Shown here piece after piece: positions 17,452 through 26,598 of a stretch of 64,000 nt of DNA. The stretch lies in assembly GCF_000266905.1 (NCBI RefSeq), contig NC_018027.1, positions 1,736,001 through 1,800,000 of the forward strand, written 5' to 3'. The position numbers and the translations under genes are program-made. The notes under the pieces are model-generated. The model was not told the origin of the DNA and did no database searches. It saw only the letters and a program-made list of their open reading frames with translations. This stretch comes from Mycolicibacterium chubuense NBB4. Its GTDB lineage: Bacteria; Actinomycetota; Actinomycetes; Mycobacteriales; Mycobacteriaceae. How positions within the stretch are numbered: the stretch's first letter is position 1; each line of letters begins with the position of its first letter.

Positions 17452-18318
17452 TCAGATGTTCGTCTGGTCGAGGGGCGCGTCGGGAGTCGGTACCGCGGCG
17501 CCCTGCCCGGGTGCGTCGACAGCGCCGGGAAGGCCGACGGTGTAGGAAGCCATCGACAGCGAGCCGTAGCAGTGCCCCGCTGTCAGGCGGTCGAATACGG
17601 CCGCATCCGCGCCGGCCGCCCCGGCAACGTAGAGCATCGGGACGAAATGGTCCGGAGTCGGGACTGCGGCGCGATAGTCGCGGTGGCCGGTGAGCTGTGC
17701 CGCCTCGTGTGGGGCAGTCGTCAGCAGGTCGTTGGCGTCGTCGTCGAACCTGACCGCCCAATCGAATCCGCGGTCGGCGAGGCCAGAGGTCATCGCGGCG
17801 AGGTTGTGCACGATGTTGCCGCTGCCGAGCAGCAGCACGCGGCGCCGGCGCAGCGCTGCCAGGCGAGCCCCGAGGTCGAGGTGGTAATCGAGTGGCTTGT
17901 CGGCGTTGATCGACAGCTGCACGACCGGGATGTCCGCGTCCGGGAACGCGTGTACGAGGACAGACCAGGCGCCGTGGTCGATGCCCCAGCTGTCCACATC
18001 GGCTCCCACCCATGTCGGCTCGACGACATCGCGGATCTCGTCGACGAGGTCGGGCGACCCGGGAGCGGGGTAGTCGACGTCGAACAGTGGCTGGGGGAAC
18101 CCGTAGAAGTCGTGAATGGTGCGGGGCCGTGCCATCGCGGTCACCGCGGTCGCGTTGATGTACCAGTGAGCGCTGACCACCAGGATCGCGCGAGGCCGCG
18201 GCACCGCACGGCCGAATGCCGCCCATGCTTCGGTGTAACGGTTCGCCTCGAGCGCATTCATGGGACTGCCGTGCCCGATGAACGCGGCGGGCATCACGGT
18301 GTCGGCGGCCTCGGTCAT
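17452..18318 (-). CDS. LigB/YgiD-type extradiol ring-cleavage dioxygenase
   Basis: A 288-residue non-haem metal enzyme of the class III extradiol (LigB) superfamily, closest in layout to 4,5-DOPA dioxygenase. Metal-binding histidines are expected in FIGHGSPMNAL, VVSAHWYINATAV and the GIDHGAWSVL segment. GSGNIVHNL and DHFVPMLYVAGAA are further conserved blocks. The true substrate may be another catechol. It starts inside the stop of the HAD gene (ATGA), so the two are coupled, and converges on the membrane-anchored protein gene. Confidence 0.87.
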   Translation of the reverse strand: MTEAADTVMPAAFIGHGSPMNALEANRYTEAWAAFGRAVPRPRAILVVSAHWYINATAVTAMARPRTIHDFYGFPQPLFDVDYPAPGSPDLVDEIRDVVEPTWVGADVDSWGIDHGAWSVLVHAFPDADIPVVQLSINADKPLDYHLDLGARLAALRRRRVLLLGSGNIVHNLAAMTSGLADRGFDWAVRFDDDANDLLTTAPHEAAQLTGHRDYRAAVPTPDHFVPMLYVAGAAGADAAVFDRLTAGHCYGSLSMASYTVGLPGAVDAPGQGAAVPTPDAPLDQTNI

Positions 18319-18953
18319 GCGCCCAGTGTCGGCGCCGTGCCCCGGATCGCGTCGGCCACCTGCAGCAGGTCGTCGCCGACGATCTCGGGGGTCCCGAACG
18401 CAGGGATGACGGCCTGCCCGGGCCTGCGGACGAAGGCGCCGTGACAGCCGGCGGTGAGTGCGCCGGCGATGTCCCACCCGTGGGCGGCAACCAGCCAGAC
18501 GTCGTCGAGCGCCACGCCGAAGTGATCGGCGAGGTGCCGATAGGCCGCCGCGGCGGGTTTGAGCGCGCGGACCTCGTCGGCGGACAGTATCGCGTCGAAA
18601 TACGCAGAGAGTCTCGCCGACTCCAACTGTTCGTGCGCCACCTCCAGCGGTGAGTTCGTCAGCGCCGCGAGCGTGAAGTCACCGAGGCGTTCGAGTGCCG
18701 GCGCCGCATCGGGGTGGGCCGGCAATCGGCGCATCGTGGCGGCGATCGCCTCGGCGTGGTCCAGCCCGAGCATGTGCAGGGCGTTGCGCTGCGCGGTCGG
18801 GAAGTCGACGTAGTCTCCGGTGACCCCGCCGACCAGAGCGACCTGCAGCATCTGGGCGAACCAGCGGGTGCGTGTCTCGCGGCCGCCGAGGATCTCGTCG
18901 AGCGGCTGCAGGTCGAGCAGGGTCTCGTTGACGTCGAACGCGATCACGACCAT
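18315..18953 (-). CDS. HAD-superfamily haloacid dehalogenase, type II
   Basis: A 212-residue cytoplasmic hydrolase. FDVNETLLDL carries the nucleophilic Asp of type II 2-haloacid dehalogenases; ALTNSPLEVAHEQL holds motif II, VRALKPAAAAYR the motif III Lys, and VAAHGWDIAGALTAGCH motif IV. Type II enzymes hydrolyse L-2-haloacids, though many homologues act on other substrates. A start further upstream (18974) lacks support; ATG 18953 places the motif at the N-terminus as usual. Confidence 0.87.
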   Translation of the reverse strand: MVVIAFDVNETLLDLQPLDEILGGRETRTRWFAQMLQVALVGGVTGDYVDFPTAQRNALHMLGLDHAEAIAATMRRLPAHPDAAPALERLGDFTLAALTNSPLEVAHEQLESARLSAYFDAILSADEVRALKPAAAAYRHLADHFGVALDDVWLVAAHGWDIAGALTAGCHGAFVRRPGQAVIPAFGTPEIVGDDLLQVADAIRGTAPTLGA

Positions 18954-18986
18954 CCCGCCGACGCTACGCCTCACCGGCGGGGCAGG

Positions 18987-19160
18987 TCAGTGCTGCATCA
19001 AGGCATAGACGACGGCACCGATGGTCAACAACATCAGCGTGCCCACGAACGCATAGCTGAACGCCGGGTGGGCCTGGTCGCGCCGTAGTCGCAGCTCCCG
19101 CCCGAGATGTCGCCATTTCCGGCGAATGCTGTGCCATTGCCGATTGCTCGCAGTTGCCAC
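18987..19160 (-). CDS. Small single-pass membrane protein
   Basis: A 57-residue protein: a basic N-terminal half (RRKWRHLGRELRLRRDQ) and a C-terminal transmembrane helix (FVGTLMLLTIGAVVYALM). GTG is preceded by GGGGAGCGGACAA, a fair ribosome-binding site, and TAGCAT further upstream may be a -10 element. The positive half should lie inside the cell. No family recognised. It is separated from the HAD gene by 33 bp on the same strand. Confidence 0.6.
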   Translation of the reverse strand: MATASNRQWHSIRRKWRHLGRELRLRRDQAHPAFSYAFVGTLMLLTIGAVVYALMQH

Positions 19161-19339
19161 TTGTCCGCTCCCCAGTGCCGCACGCGGTGACGGCGTCGGA
19201 TTGACGTCCGGGTCGATGCTAGGGCGACCGAACGGAAGTTGCAGCGCGTCCACCTGCCGGTTCCCTGGCAGTCCGCCGTGGGTTCCGTTGGAGATCCGTC
19301 GGCGAGGAATCAAGCCCACTGTCGCTCTACGGCAACGAA

Positions 19340-19794
19340 TTACGAGCCCGCAGTGAAGGCGGATGCCAAGAGCTCGTACCGCACCGCATCCGCGGCGCGG
19401 CAGACCGCCGCACCGACCGCGGGCGACATTTCCTGCCCGTACCCGAAGTCCTCTCCGTCGACGGTCACCACGACCAGGCGGTCCGGAAGGCGTCCCAGAC
19501 ACGCGCCCAGGGAGACCGCGCACGTCAGGCCGATCCCGTGCGAACTGAGCACCACCTCACTCGGCAGCGCCTCGGACACCCAGCGCCGTACACGTCCGGG
19601 CTCGGGGCCGGAGGCGGCGTCGACGACAACGGCCAGCGCGGCACCGGTCCACGTCTCCAGCAGCTCGTCGGGTTCGCCTGCCGCCGTCCGGATACGGACT
19701 CCCGGCGGTGGGGCGCTGAGGAGCTCGGCGATCACTGCGGGCCCGACACCGTCGTCGCGGCGCCACACGTTGCCGAGGCCGATCACGACGCCGG

Positions 19795-19798
<4 letters not shown>
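19340..19798 (-). CDS. [NiFe] hydrogenase maturation endopeptidase (HyaD/HycI family)
   Basis: A 152-residue protease that trims the C-terminus of the large subunit after nickel insertion. The opening GLGNVWRRDDGVGPAV is the family signature with the nickel-sensing acidic residue; VVVDAASGPEPG and SSHGIGLTCAV supply the Asp and His. It starts at GTG overlapping the stop of hyhL by 4 bp, so it is the last cistron of the hydrogenase operon and presumably specific for it. Confidence 0.88.
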
Positions 19799-21083
<1,285 letters not shown>

Positions 21084-21087
<4 letters not shown>

Positions 21088-21842
21088 CGGTCGGTGCGCC
21101 TCTCGGTGAACGTGGTGACGTTGAACGTGCGGAAGACACGCTCGACGCCTCCGTCGGTCATGCCGTCGCGGGTCAGCAGCGGGATCAGGGCGGGGAAGTT
21201 GGGTGTGGCGGTGGGGCCGAAACAGCCGTAGCAGCCGCGGTCGACCGACGGGCACAGCGCGCCGCAGCCGGCGTGGGTGACGGGGCCCAGGCACGGGGTG
21301 CCCTCGGCCACCACGACGCAGGTGATCCCTCGCTGCTTACATTCGGAGCACACGGTTTTGGCCGGCAACCGCGGCGTGCGGCCCGCCAGCAGAGCGCACA
21401 GCGTGTCGAGAAGCTGGCCGCGGTCGATGGGGCAACCCTGCAGTTGATAGTCGACCGTGACGTGCGCGGAGGCGGGTGTCGACGTCGCCAGCGTGTCGAT
21501 ATAGGCCGGTTCGGCGTAGACGAGTGCGGCGAGTTCGGCGACGTCGAGGGAGTTCCGCAGGGCCTGTATCCCACCGGCGGTCGCGCACGCGCCGATCGTC
21601 ACCAACACCCCGGACTGCTCGCGGATCTCGTGGATGCGGCGCTCGTCGGCGGCGGTGGTGATCGAGCCCTCCACCAGAGAGACGTCATAAGGTCCGCCGG
21701 TGATGGTGCTCGACGCCTCCGGGAAGCTGGCGATCTGAACCTGTTCGGCCAGCGTCAGCAGTTCGTCCTCACAGTCGAGCAGGGTCAGCTGACATCCGTC
21801 GCACGAGGCGAACTTCCACACGGCCAGCGTCGGTGCGGTCAT
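21084..21842 (-). CDS. hyhS: Group 3b [NiFe] hydrogenase small subunit
   Basis: A 252-residue Fe-S subunit that passes electrons from the active site. [13 protein letters not shown] gives the first two ligands of the proximal cluster, with GACATAGG and QGCPID giving the others. A C-terminal part with [21 protein letters not shown] and CYGCFGP supplies extra cluster ligands. There is no Tat signal, as expected for a cytoplasmic group 3 enzyme. Its stop overlaps the hyhL ATG; 3 bp separate it from hyhG. Confidence 0.92.
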
Positions 21843-21845
21843 CTC

Positions 21846-22700
21846 TTACAGCTCCTTCACCCGCAGCAGTTCCGAAGCGACGTCGTACCCGACGACCGGC
21901 CCGTCGAGACACAGCAGCAGCGGACCCAGCTGGCAGTGACCGCACCAGCCGATGCCGCACTGCATGTTGCGTTCCAGCGATACTCGGATATCGCTGGACG
22001 CCATGCCTTTTCGCAACAGCAGTTCCGCGCAGGAGCGCATCATCGGCTCCGGTCCGCACAGGAATGCGGTGGTGCGATCGGGTGCCAGCGCCAGGCGGCG
22101 CAGGGGTTCGGTGACGAAACCCACCTCGCCGGGCCACCCCTGCACCGGCACGTCGACGGTGAGGTGGACGTCGGCACCGCCGCTGTTCTGCCAGGCGGAG
22201 AGTTCATCGCGGAACAGGAAGTCGCCGCGGGTGCGGGCCCCGGCGATCACGGTGAGACGGCCGAAGCGTCCTGGGTCGGCCACGGCGGCGAGGATCAGTG
22301 AGCGCAGCGGTGCCAGCCCGACGCCACCACCGACGACGACCAGATCCCGGCCGGCCGCAGCGTCGAGTGCCCAGCCCGTGCCGAACGGTCCCCGCATGCC
22401 CAGCACGGCCCCGGGCCGGGCGTCGTGCAGGGCGCGGCTGACCCCACCGACCGAGCGGACCGTGTGCGCGAGAAGGCCGCCGTCCGGGTCGTCGATTCCG
22501 CTGACCGAGATGGCGACCTCGCCCATCCCGAACGCGTACATCATCATGAACTCGCCCGGTTGCGGTGAGGGCAGGGCGTCGCGCACCGGGGCCAGGGTGA
22601 GGGTGGCGGTGTCGCGGTTCTCGACGGTGCGGGCGGTCACCCGGTAGGGCACCGGCGTCATCGGGGTCCACCCCGTCGTGGGGAACCTGCAGTCACTCAT
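21846..22700 (-). CDS. hyhG: Hydrogenase diaphorase subunit (FAD, [2Fe-2S], NAD(P) binding)
   Basis: A 284-residue ferredoxin-reductase-type subunit that connects the hydrogenase to NAD(P)H. The FAD part includes PQPGEFMMMYAFGMGE; the nucleotide part has VVVGGGVGLAPLRSL and AFLCGPEPMM; the C-terminus carries the [2Fe-2S] ligands in MQCGIGWCGHCQLGPLLLC. This matches the gamma subunit of sulfhydrogenase-type group 3b enzymes. It overlaps hyhB by 8 bp. Confidence 0.9.
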   Translation of the reverse strand: MSDCRFPTTGWTPMTPVPYRVTARTVENRDTATLTLAPVRDALPSPQPGEFMMMYAFGMGEVAISVSGIDDPDGGLLAHTVRSVGGVSRALHDARPGAVLGMRGPFGTGWALDAAAGRDLVVVGGGVGLAPLRSLILAAVADPGRFGRLTVIAGARTRGDFLFRDELSAWQNSGGADVHLTVDVPVQGWPGEVGFVTEPLRRLALAPDRTTAFLCGPEPMMRSCAELLLRKGMASSDIRVSLERNMQCGIGWCGHCQLGPLLLCLDGPVVGYDVASELLRVKEL

Positions 22701-23787
22701 CGACCGGGTCCGCCTGCTGGGCCAGCGCGGCGGCCTCTTCGGTGATGTCGATGCCGGTCGGGCACCACGCGATGCACCGCCCGCAGCCCACGCATCCCGA
22801 GGTGCCGAACTGGTCGTGCCAGGTGCCCAGCTTGTGGGTGATCCAGTGGCGGTACCGGCCGGCGCCCGACTGCCGCACGGAGTCCGGATGGACGTAGCTG
22901 AAGTCGAGGTCGAAGCAGGACGCCCAGTGCATCCAGCGTTCGGCGTGCTCGCCGGTGAGGTCGGTGACGTCGGTGACGTCGGTGCAGAAGCACGTCGGAC
23001 ACACCATCGTGCAGTTCCCACACGTCAGGCAGCGGGCCGCGACATCGTCCCAGCGCGGCGACTCACGCGACGACGCGAGGAGCTCCCGCAGATCTACCTC
23101 CGGCATCCGCCGCCCCATCGCGTGTGCTGCGTCGGCGACATCGGCTCGTGCACAGTCGATCTCGTGGTCGTCGGCGACGCGCTGCGGGAGCTCGGCGAGG
23201 ACGTCGGCGCCGTCGTCGCTGCCGACCTCGACGAGGTAGGACCGTACGTTTCCGTCGATGCGCTCGGTCAGGGCGAGGTCGTGGCCCGGCCCCACACCGG
23301 GCCCGGTCCCCATGGAGGCGCAGAAGCACAATCCACCCGGTTCGGTGCAGTTGACCGCGACGACGAAGATCCCACGCCGGCGGGCGGCGAACTCGGGCTG
23401 GGGGTGTGCACCGCGGCCCAGGACGCGGTCGAGCGTGGCGATGGCGGCCAGATCGCAGCCCCGGACACCGAGGAACGCATACCGCTCGGTGTCTCCGTTC
23501 TGCTCACCCTCGGACGACCAGAGGCGCTGCCGCGGCGGGTGCAGGAACTGCTTCCACGATTGCGGGCCGGCGGAGTGGCCGAACACCGCGTCGTCGGCGC
23601 GTTGCCGCAACCGATAGTGACCGGGCGCCACATCGACGCCCCATCCGCTCGGCAGGTCCTCGGCCGAGCTGAGCTCGGCCAGCACGATGGCGCTGTCGCG
23701 CACGGTGGGTCCGATCACGCGGTAGCCGCGGCGCTTGAGTGCCTCGACGAGTTCGGCCAGCCCGGCCGCATCGATGACAGCGGTCAT
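22693..23787 (-). CDS. hyhB: Hydrogenase beta subunit, double [4Fe-4S] protein
   Basis: A 364-residue subunit of the electron-transfer module. Two ferredoxin motifs lie in the C-terminal third: CLTCGNCTMVCPTCFC and CVGCGRCIAWCPTGI. RGCDLAAIATLDRV and GGLCFCASM are conserved upstream. It is the first gene of the five-gene hyh operon; the ATG at 23787 is preferred over one 24 bases upstream because it aligns with the family. The DosR box begins 34 bp upstream. Confidence 0.9.
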   Translation of the reverse strand: MTAVIDAAGLAELVEALKRRGYRVIGPTVRDSAIVLAELSSAEDLPSGWGVDVAPGHYRLRQRADDAVFGHSAGPQSWKQFLHPPRQRLWSSEGEQNGDTERYAFLGVRGCDLAAIATLDRVLGRGAHPQPEFAARRRGIFVVAVNCTEPGGLCFCASMGTGPGVGPGHDLALTERIDGNVRSYLVEVGSDDGADVLAELPQRVADDHEIDCARADVADAAHAMGRRMPEVDLRELLASSRESPRWDDVAARCLTCGNCTMVCPTCFCTDVTDVTDLTGEHAERWMHWASCFDLDFSYVHPDSVRQSGAGRYRHWITHKLGTWHDQFGTSGCVGCGRCIAWCPTGIDITEEAAALAQQADPVDE

Positions 23788-23820
23788 CGGTTCACCTTGC
23801 AGGGCTGCCACAGCGCCGGA

Positions 23821-23840
23821 CTAGGGCCGGTAGTCCTCAA
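23821..23840 (-). promoter_or_regulatory. DosR box upstream of the hyh operon
   Basis: Read on the minus strand, TTGAGGACTACCGGCCCTAG fits the 20-bp DosR consensus (TTSGGGACTWWAGTCCCSAA and its variants) at most positions, with the GGACT...GGCCCTA core intact. It lies 34-53 bp before the hyhB start codon. Hypoxia or nitric oxide induction through DosR is the direct prediction and agrees with what is known for the M. smegmatis Hyh hydrogenase. Confidence 0.75.
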
Positions 23841-23975
23841 CGTGCGGTCGGCTGCGCGGACCGGGAACGCCTCGACGTGCAGCCAGTCCGCTGTGCGCTC
23901 GGCCGGGACAGCTCCAGCCGTCGCGTCACGATACATCGAAAACCGCAGTGGCACAGGACGTCACGGTGCCGGCCG

Positions 23976-24000
23976 GGTTAGACCGCCGCATCGAGGGGTA
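23976..24000 (+). promoter_or_regulatory. SigF-type promoter of the DUF2795 gene
   Basis: GGTT and GGGTA are separated by 16 bp, the hallmark of mycobacterial SigF promoters (GTTT-N15-17-GGGTA). The expected start point lies only a few bases before the ATG at 24013, so the leader would be very short. Confidence 0.6.
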
Positions 24001-24012
24001 GGTGGGGGGTCC

Positions 24013-24237
24013 ATGACCACCGGGAGTCCGATGTCCGAGCAGACAGAACTGCAGCGTGTGCTCCGCGCGATTCACTTTCCCTGCAGAAAGGGATATCTCG
24101 TCAGCCGTGCCGCGTACGAGGGGGCGTCTCAAGGCTTGCTCGACCGGCTCCGCGACCTCGACGACGACCGGTTCGACAGTCCGGAGCAACTGTGGCGCGC
24201 GCTGAGACCGTCCCCGGGGCGCAGCGACCGCGCCTGA
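24013..24237 (+). CDS. DUF2795-domain protein
   Basis: A 74-residue soluble protein of the small DUF2795 family: QRVLRAIHFPCRKGYLVSRA, then a helix-rich RLRDLDDDRFDSPEQLWRAL. No catalytic residues are known for the family. ATG 24013 follows the SigF-like promoter; ATG 24031 is possible. It is convergent with the STAS gene, only 3 bp apart. Both appear SigF-dependent, so a general-stress role is likely. Confidence 0.75.
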   Translation: MTTGSPMSEQTELQRVLRAIHFPCRKGYLVSRAAYEGASQGLLDRLRDLDDDRFDSPEQLWRALRPSPGRSDRA

Positions 24238-24240
24238 GGG

Positions 24241-25011
24241 TCAGGCGGTGTGGAACAGTTCGGTCGCCGGGTTCCCGCCGCGGATCAGGGCCCACACCGT
24301 GGCTCCGTCGGGGGTCGGTGCACAGCCCCACAGGCGGCACAGCCGATCGATACGCGTGGAGAACTCGGGCGACACCTCGCCGCACCCCTGGCCGTCGCCG
24401 GTCTGGTCGCGACTGCGGCTGACGGCTACGGCGATGTCCGAGCCGTCGCATTCCAGCCGCAGGGAGCAGCCGAATCCGTCGAACCCGTCGATCGCAGCTT
24501 CGACCATCGCGACCGCGAGCGTGGCGGTTTCGTCGATGCGCGATTCGAGCTCCCAAGCCCGCAGCGCCTCGGCTACGAACGCGCTGATGCGGCCCTTACT
24601 ACCTGTTTCGGCCGGCAACTCGAGCCGCGCCCGGCGGCGACGATGAGCACCGCCCGCGGCCACCGCCCGACTCGCGTCGTCCTCGGTCTCGAACACCGGG
24701 ACGTAGCGGGTGATGCCCGAACGTCTGAGCATCCGGCGGGTGTTCGCATCGCCACTGACCACGACGACGGGCACATCGGGCCACACGCTGACGTGCCAAC
24801 GGGCGCTGGCGAAGACCGACCAGCACGCCCCGGACGGCACCGCCAGGTCGTCGACGGCGACGATCACCGCACGCGGCGTCTCGATGGCCGTTTTGACGAT
24901 TGCGTCACGAAGGCGTCCGAAGGTCGTTGCGTCGAGTACCCCTTGGGGCCTGAGAACGATGTCACCACCACGCTCCAGGCCGAAGACGGCCAATTCCGCA
25001 GTGCCTGCCAT
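24241..25011 (-). CDS. STAS-domain protein with C-terminal regulatory domain
   Basis: A 256-residue cytoplasmic protein. Residues about 10-110 form a STAS (anti-anti-sigma type) domain: GDIVLRPQGVLDATTFGRLRDA, and AVIVAVDDLAVPSGACWSVF, where the Ser of VPSGA sits at the usual phospho-acceptor position. The C-terminal half (from about residue 150) resembles a divergent anti-sigma/ATPase-like module (SRIDETATLAVAMVEAAI), without clear ATP-binding motifs. An alternative start at 25074 lies upstream of the promoter. Together with its SigF-like promoter this suggests a role in partner switching of a stress sigma factor. Confidence 0.7.
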   Translation of the reverse strand: MAGTAELAVFGLERGGDIVLRPQGVLDATTFGRLRDAIVKTAIETPRAVIVAVDDLAVPSGACWSVFASARWHVSVWPDVPVVVVSGDANTRRMLRRSGITRYVPVFETEDDASRAVAAGGAHRRRRARLELPAETGSKGRISAFVAEALRAWELESRIDETATLAVAMVEAAIDGFDGFGCSLRLECDGSDIAVAVSRSRDQTGDGQGCGEVSPEFSTRIDRLCRLWGCAPTPDGATVWALIRGGNPATELFHTA

Positions 25012-25047
25012 AGCGTGCCCTCCACCACACATCCGGTCCGCGGAATT

Positions 25048-25072
25048 TACCCCGGACTGCATGTCAGCAAAC
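25048..25072 (-). promoter_or_regulatory. SigF-type promoter of the STAS gene
   Basis: On the minus strand GTTT (25072-25069) and GGGTA (25052-25048) are 16 bp apart, an exact match to the SigF spacing. Transcription should begin near 25040, 30 bp before the chosen ATG at 25011, which supports that start. Confidence 0.65.
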
Positions 25073-25083
25073 ACCGAGTTTCG

Positions 25084-25632
25084 TCAGCCGACGCCGAGCC
25101 GGTCGCAGAGCAGCAGAAACGACGCCGCGAAGGGGCTGTCGGACGCGGCGTCGCGAAGCGCTGCCCAGTCGAGCTGCTCCCGCACGGCACGCACCGGCGG
25201 CAGCAGTGCGGCGAAGTCGCAGTGATGCTCGTGCAGAGCCCGCAGCTTCTGCAGGATCACCTCGTTCGGGCTGAGCACCGGCATCGCCACCGCCAGCACA
25301 TCGCGCACCGCGGCGCGTTCGATCATGGCGGGATCCACCGGGACCCGGTTGATGTGATGCAACACGTCGACGACCGCGGGACCGTCCACAGTGAACGCGG
25401 CCTTGAACAGCCAGTCCTCGGGCGGCCGGCGGATGTCGAACCCGGCTTTGGACAGCGTGGTCGCCGCTGCCTCCGCATCGGCCTCCGCAACGACGAAGTC
25501 GACGTCGTGGAGGGGCTCCGGCGCGCCGTGGGCCCACAGCGCATAGCTGCCGGCCAGCGCGAAAGGCGGCCCGTCGGCCTTGAGAGCCGAGGCGGCGCGC
25601 CGCAGCGCCGCACGCAGTTCATCGTGGGACAT
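25084..25632 (-). CDS. Nucleotidyltransferase-fold protein
   Basis: A 182-residue protein with the Pol-beta-like nucleotidyltransferase signature: FALAGSYALWAHG then LHDVDFVV, where the paired Asp residues bind metal. It resembles MNT/AbiEii-like transferases, which modify antitoxins, tRNA or small molecules, but no HEPN or antitoxin partner is adjacent. The start has ATG and aligns the domain at the N-terminus. It diverges from the EEP gene with 44 bp between. Confidence 0.7.
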   Translation of the reverse strand: MSHDELRAALRRAASALKADGPPFALAGSYALWAHGAPEPLHDVDFVVAEADAEAAATTLSKAGFDIRRPPEDWLFKAAFTVDGPAVVDVLHHINRVPVDPAMIERAAVRDVLAVAMPVLSPNEVILQKLRALHEHHCDFAALLPPVRAVREQLDWAALRDAASDSPFAASFLLLCDRLGVG

Positions 25633-25660
25633 GGCACCGCCGTGGGATTCGATTGCAGGG

Positions 25661-25677
25661 TGGGTAGTGCATACCCA
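25661..25677. promoter_or_regulatory. Inverted repeat touching the start codon of the EEP gene
   Basis: TGGGTA and TACCCA flank GTGCA, and the last base is the A of the ATG. It replaces the place of a ribosome-binding site. It could be an operator or, in RNA, a small hairpin that masks the start; GGGTA may also be part of a SigF-like -10 element, though no good -35 partner was found. Confidence 0.35.
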
Positions 25678-26444
25678 TGAAGGTGGTGACGTTCAACATC
25701 CTGCACGGGCGTACCTGCGACGACGGTGTGGACCTCGGGCGCTTCGCCGAGTGTGTGGCCGCCCTGGACGCAGACATCCTGGCGCTGCAGGAGGTCGACT
25801 CGGTGCAGGAGCGGTCCGGCCTGGCCGACCTGACGGCCCTGGCCGCCGAAGCGATGGGCGCACGCAGTCACCGCTTCGTCGCGGCGATCGCAGGAACCCC
25901 GGGGGCGACCTGGATGGCGGCCACCGGGGAGGAGCAACCGGGGACGGCCGCCTACGGGGTCGCCCTGCTGTCGCGGTATCCGGCGTTGAACTGGCAGGTG
26001 GTGCGCCTGCCGCGGATACCGTTCCGCTTCCCGATGTATCTGGGCGCACCGGGCCGGGTGCAGGTCATCGACGAGGAACCCCGTGCGGCGGTGGTCGGGC
26101 AGTTCGACACGCCGCTCGGCGACCTCACCGTGGTGAACACCCACCTGTCGTTCGTCCCGGGCTGGAATCGCCTCCAGCTGCGCCGGCTGCTGCGCGATGT
26201 CCGGGCCCTGCCCTGGCCGCGCATCGTCACCGGGGACCTGAACATGTCCGGCGCGGCCGCGCGCCGCCACTCGGGACTGCGTTCGCTGGCCACGGCGCCG
26301 ACGTTTCCGTCGCACGCGCCCGCCCAGCAACTCGACCACGTGCTGACCGACGATCCTGGGCTGAGCGCCAAGGCCGTCGAGGCGCCGCACATGGCGATCT
26401 CGGACCACCGTCCGCTGGTGGTGCACCTGCAACGCGACGGATGA
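25677..26444 (+). CDS. Endonuclease/exonuclease/phosphatase-family hydrolase
   Basis: A 255-residue EEP-superfamily metal hydrolase. Landmarks are VVTFNILHGR at the N-terminus (metal-binding Asn), ALQEVD (Glu), VVNTHLSF, IVTGDLNM (Asp-x-Asn) and the final AISDHRPLVV (Asp-His). No signal peptide is seen. Substrates in the family range from nucleic acids to phospholipids and inositol phosphates, so the target stays open. No Shine-Dalgarno sequence precedes the ATG. Confidence 0.82.
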   Translation: MKVVTFNILHGRTCDDGVDLGRFAECVAALDADILALQEVDSVQERSGLADLTALAAEAMGARSHRFVAAIAGTPGATWMAATGEEQPGTAAYGVALLSRYPALNWQVVRLPRIPFRFPMYLGAPGRVQVIDEEPRAAVVGQFDTPLGDLTVVNTHLSFVPGWNRLQLRRLLRDVRALPWPRIVTGDLNMSGAAARRHSGLRSLATAPTFPSHAPAQQLDHVLTDDPGLSAKAVEAPHMAISDHRPLVVHLQRDG

Positions 26445-26475
26445 ACAACGCGCCCTGCTTCATCCGCGGACATCG

Positions 26476-26495
26476 ACCGGGACTTTGGTCCCACC
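26476..26495 (+). promoter_or_regulatory. DosR box upstream of the universal stress protein gene
   Basis: ACCGGGACTTTGGTCCCACC matches the DosR consensus at about 16 of 20 positions, with the perfect core CGGGACTTT-GTCCC. It lies about 100 bp before the ATG. Universal stress protein genes are classical DosR targets, so the assignment is strong. Confidence 0.8.
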
Positions 26496-26598
26496 GCACG
26501 ATGACCCTCGGCTCCTTTGCTGGAGCGTCGGCGCCGATAGCGTCGAAAGTGCCGGCGGGCGTACCGTCGCTGCCGGTCAGGGATAAGGAGACGCGGAA

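Noticed and set aside
23885-23920. Second DosR-like site (CGGGAC without the other half) upstream of hyhB
   Set aside because: Only one half of the consensus matches, so it is not reported as a box.
25084-25632. MNT-HEPN or AbiE-type toxin-antitoxin pair
   Set aside because: Only the nucleotidyltransferase is present; the neighbours are an STAS gene and a divergent hydrolase, with no HEPN or antitoxin gene.
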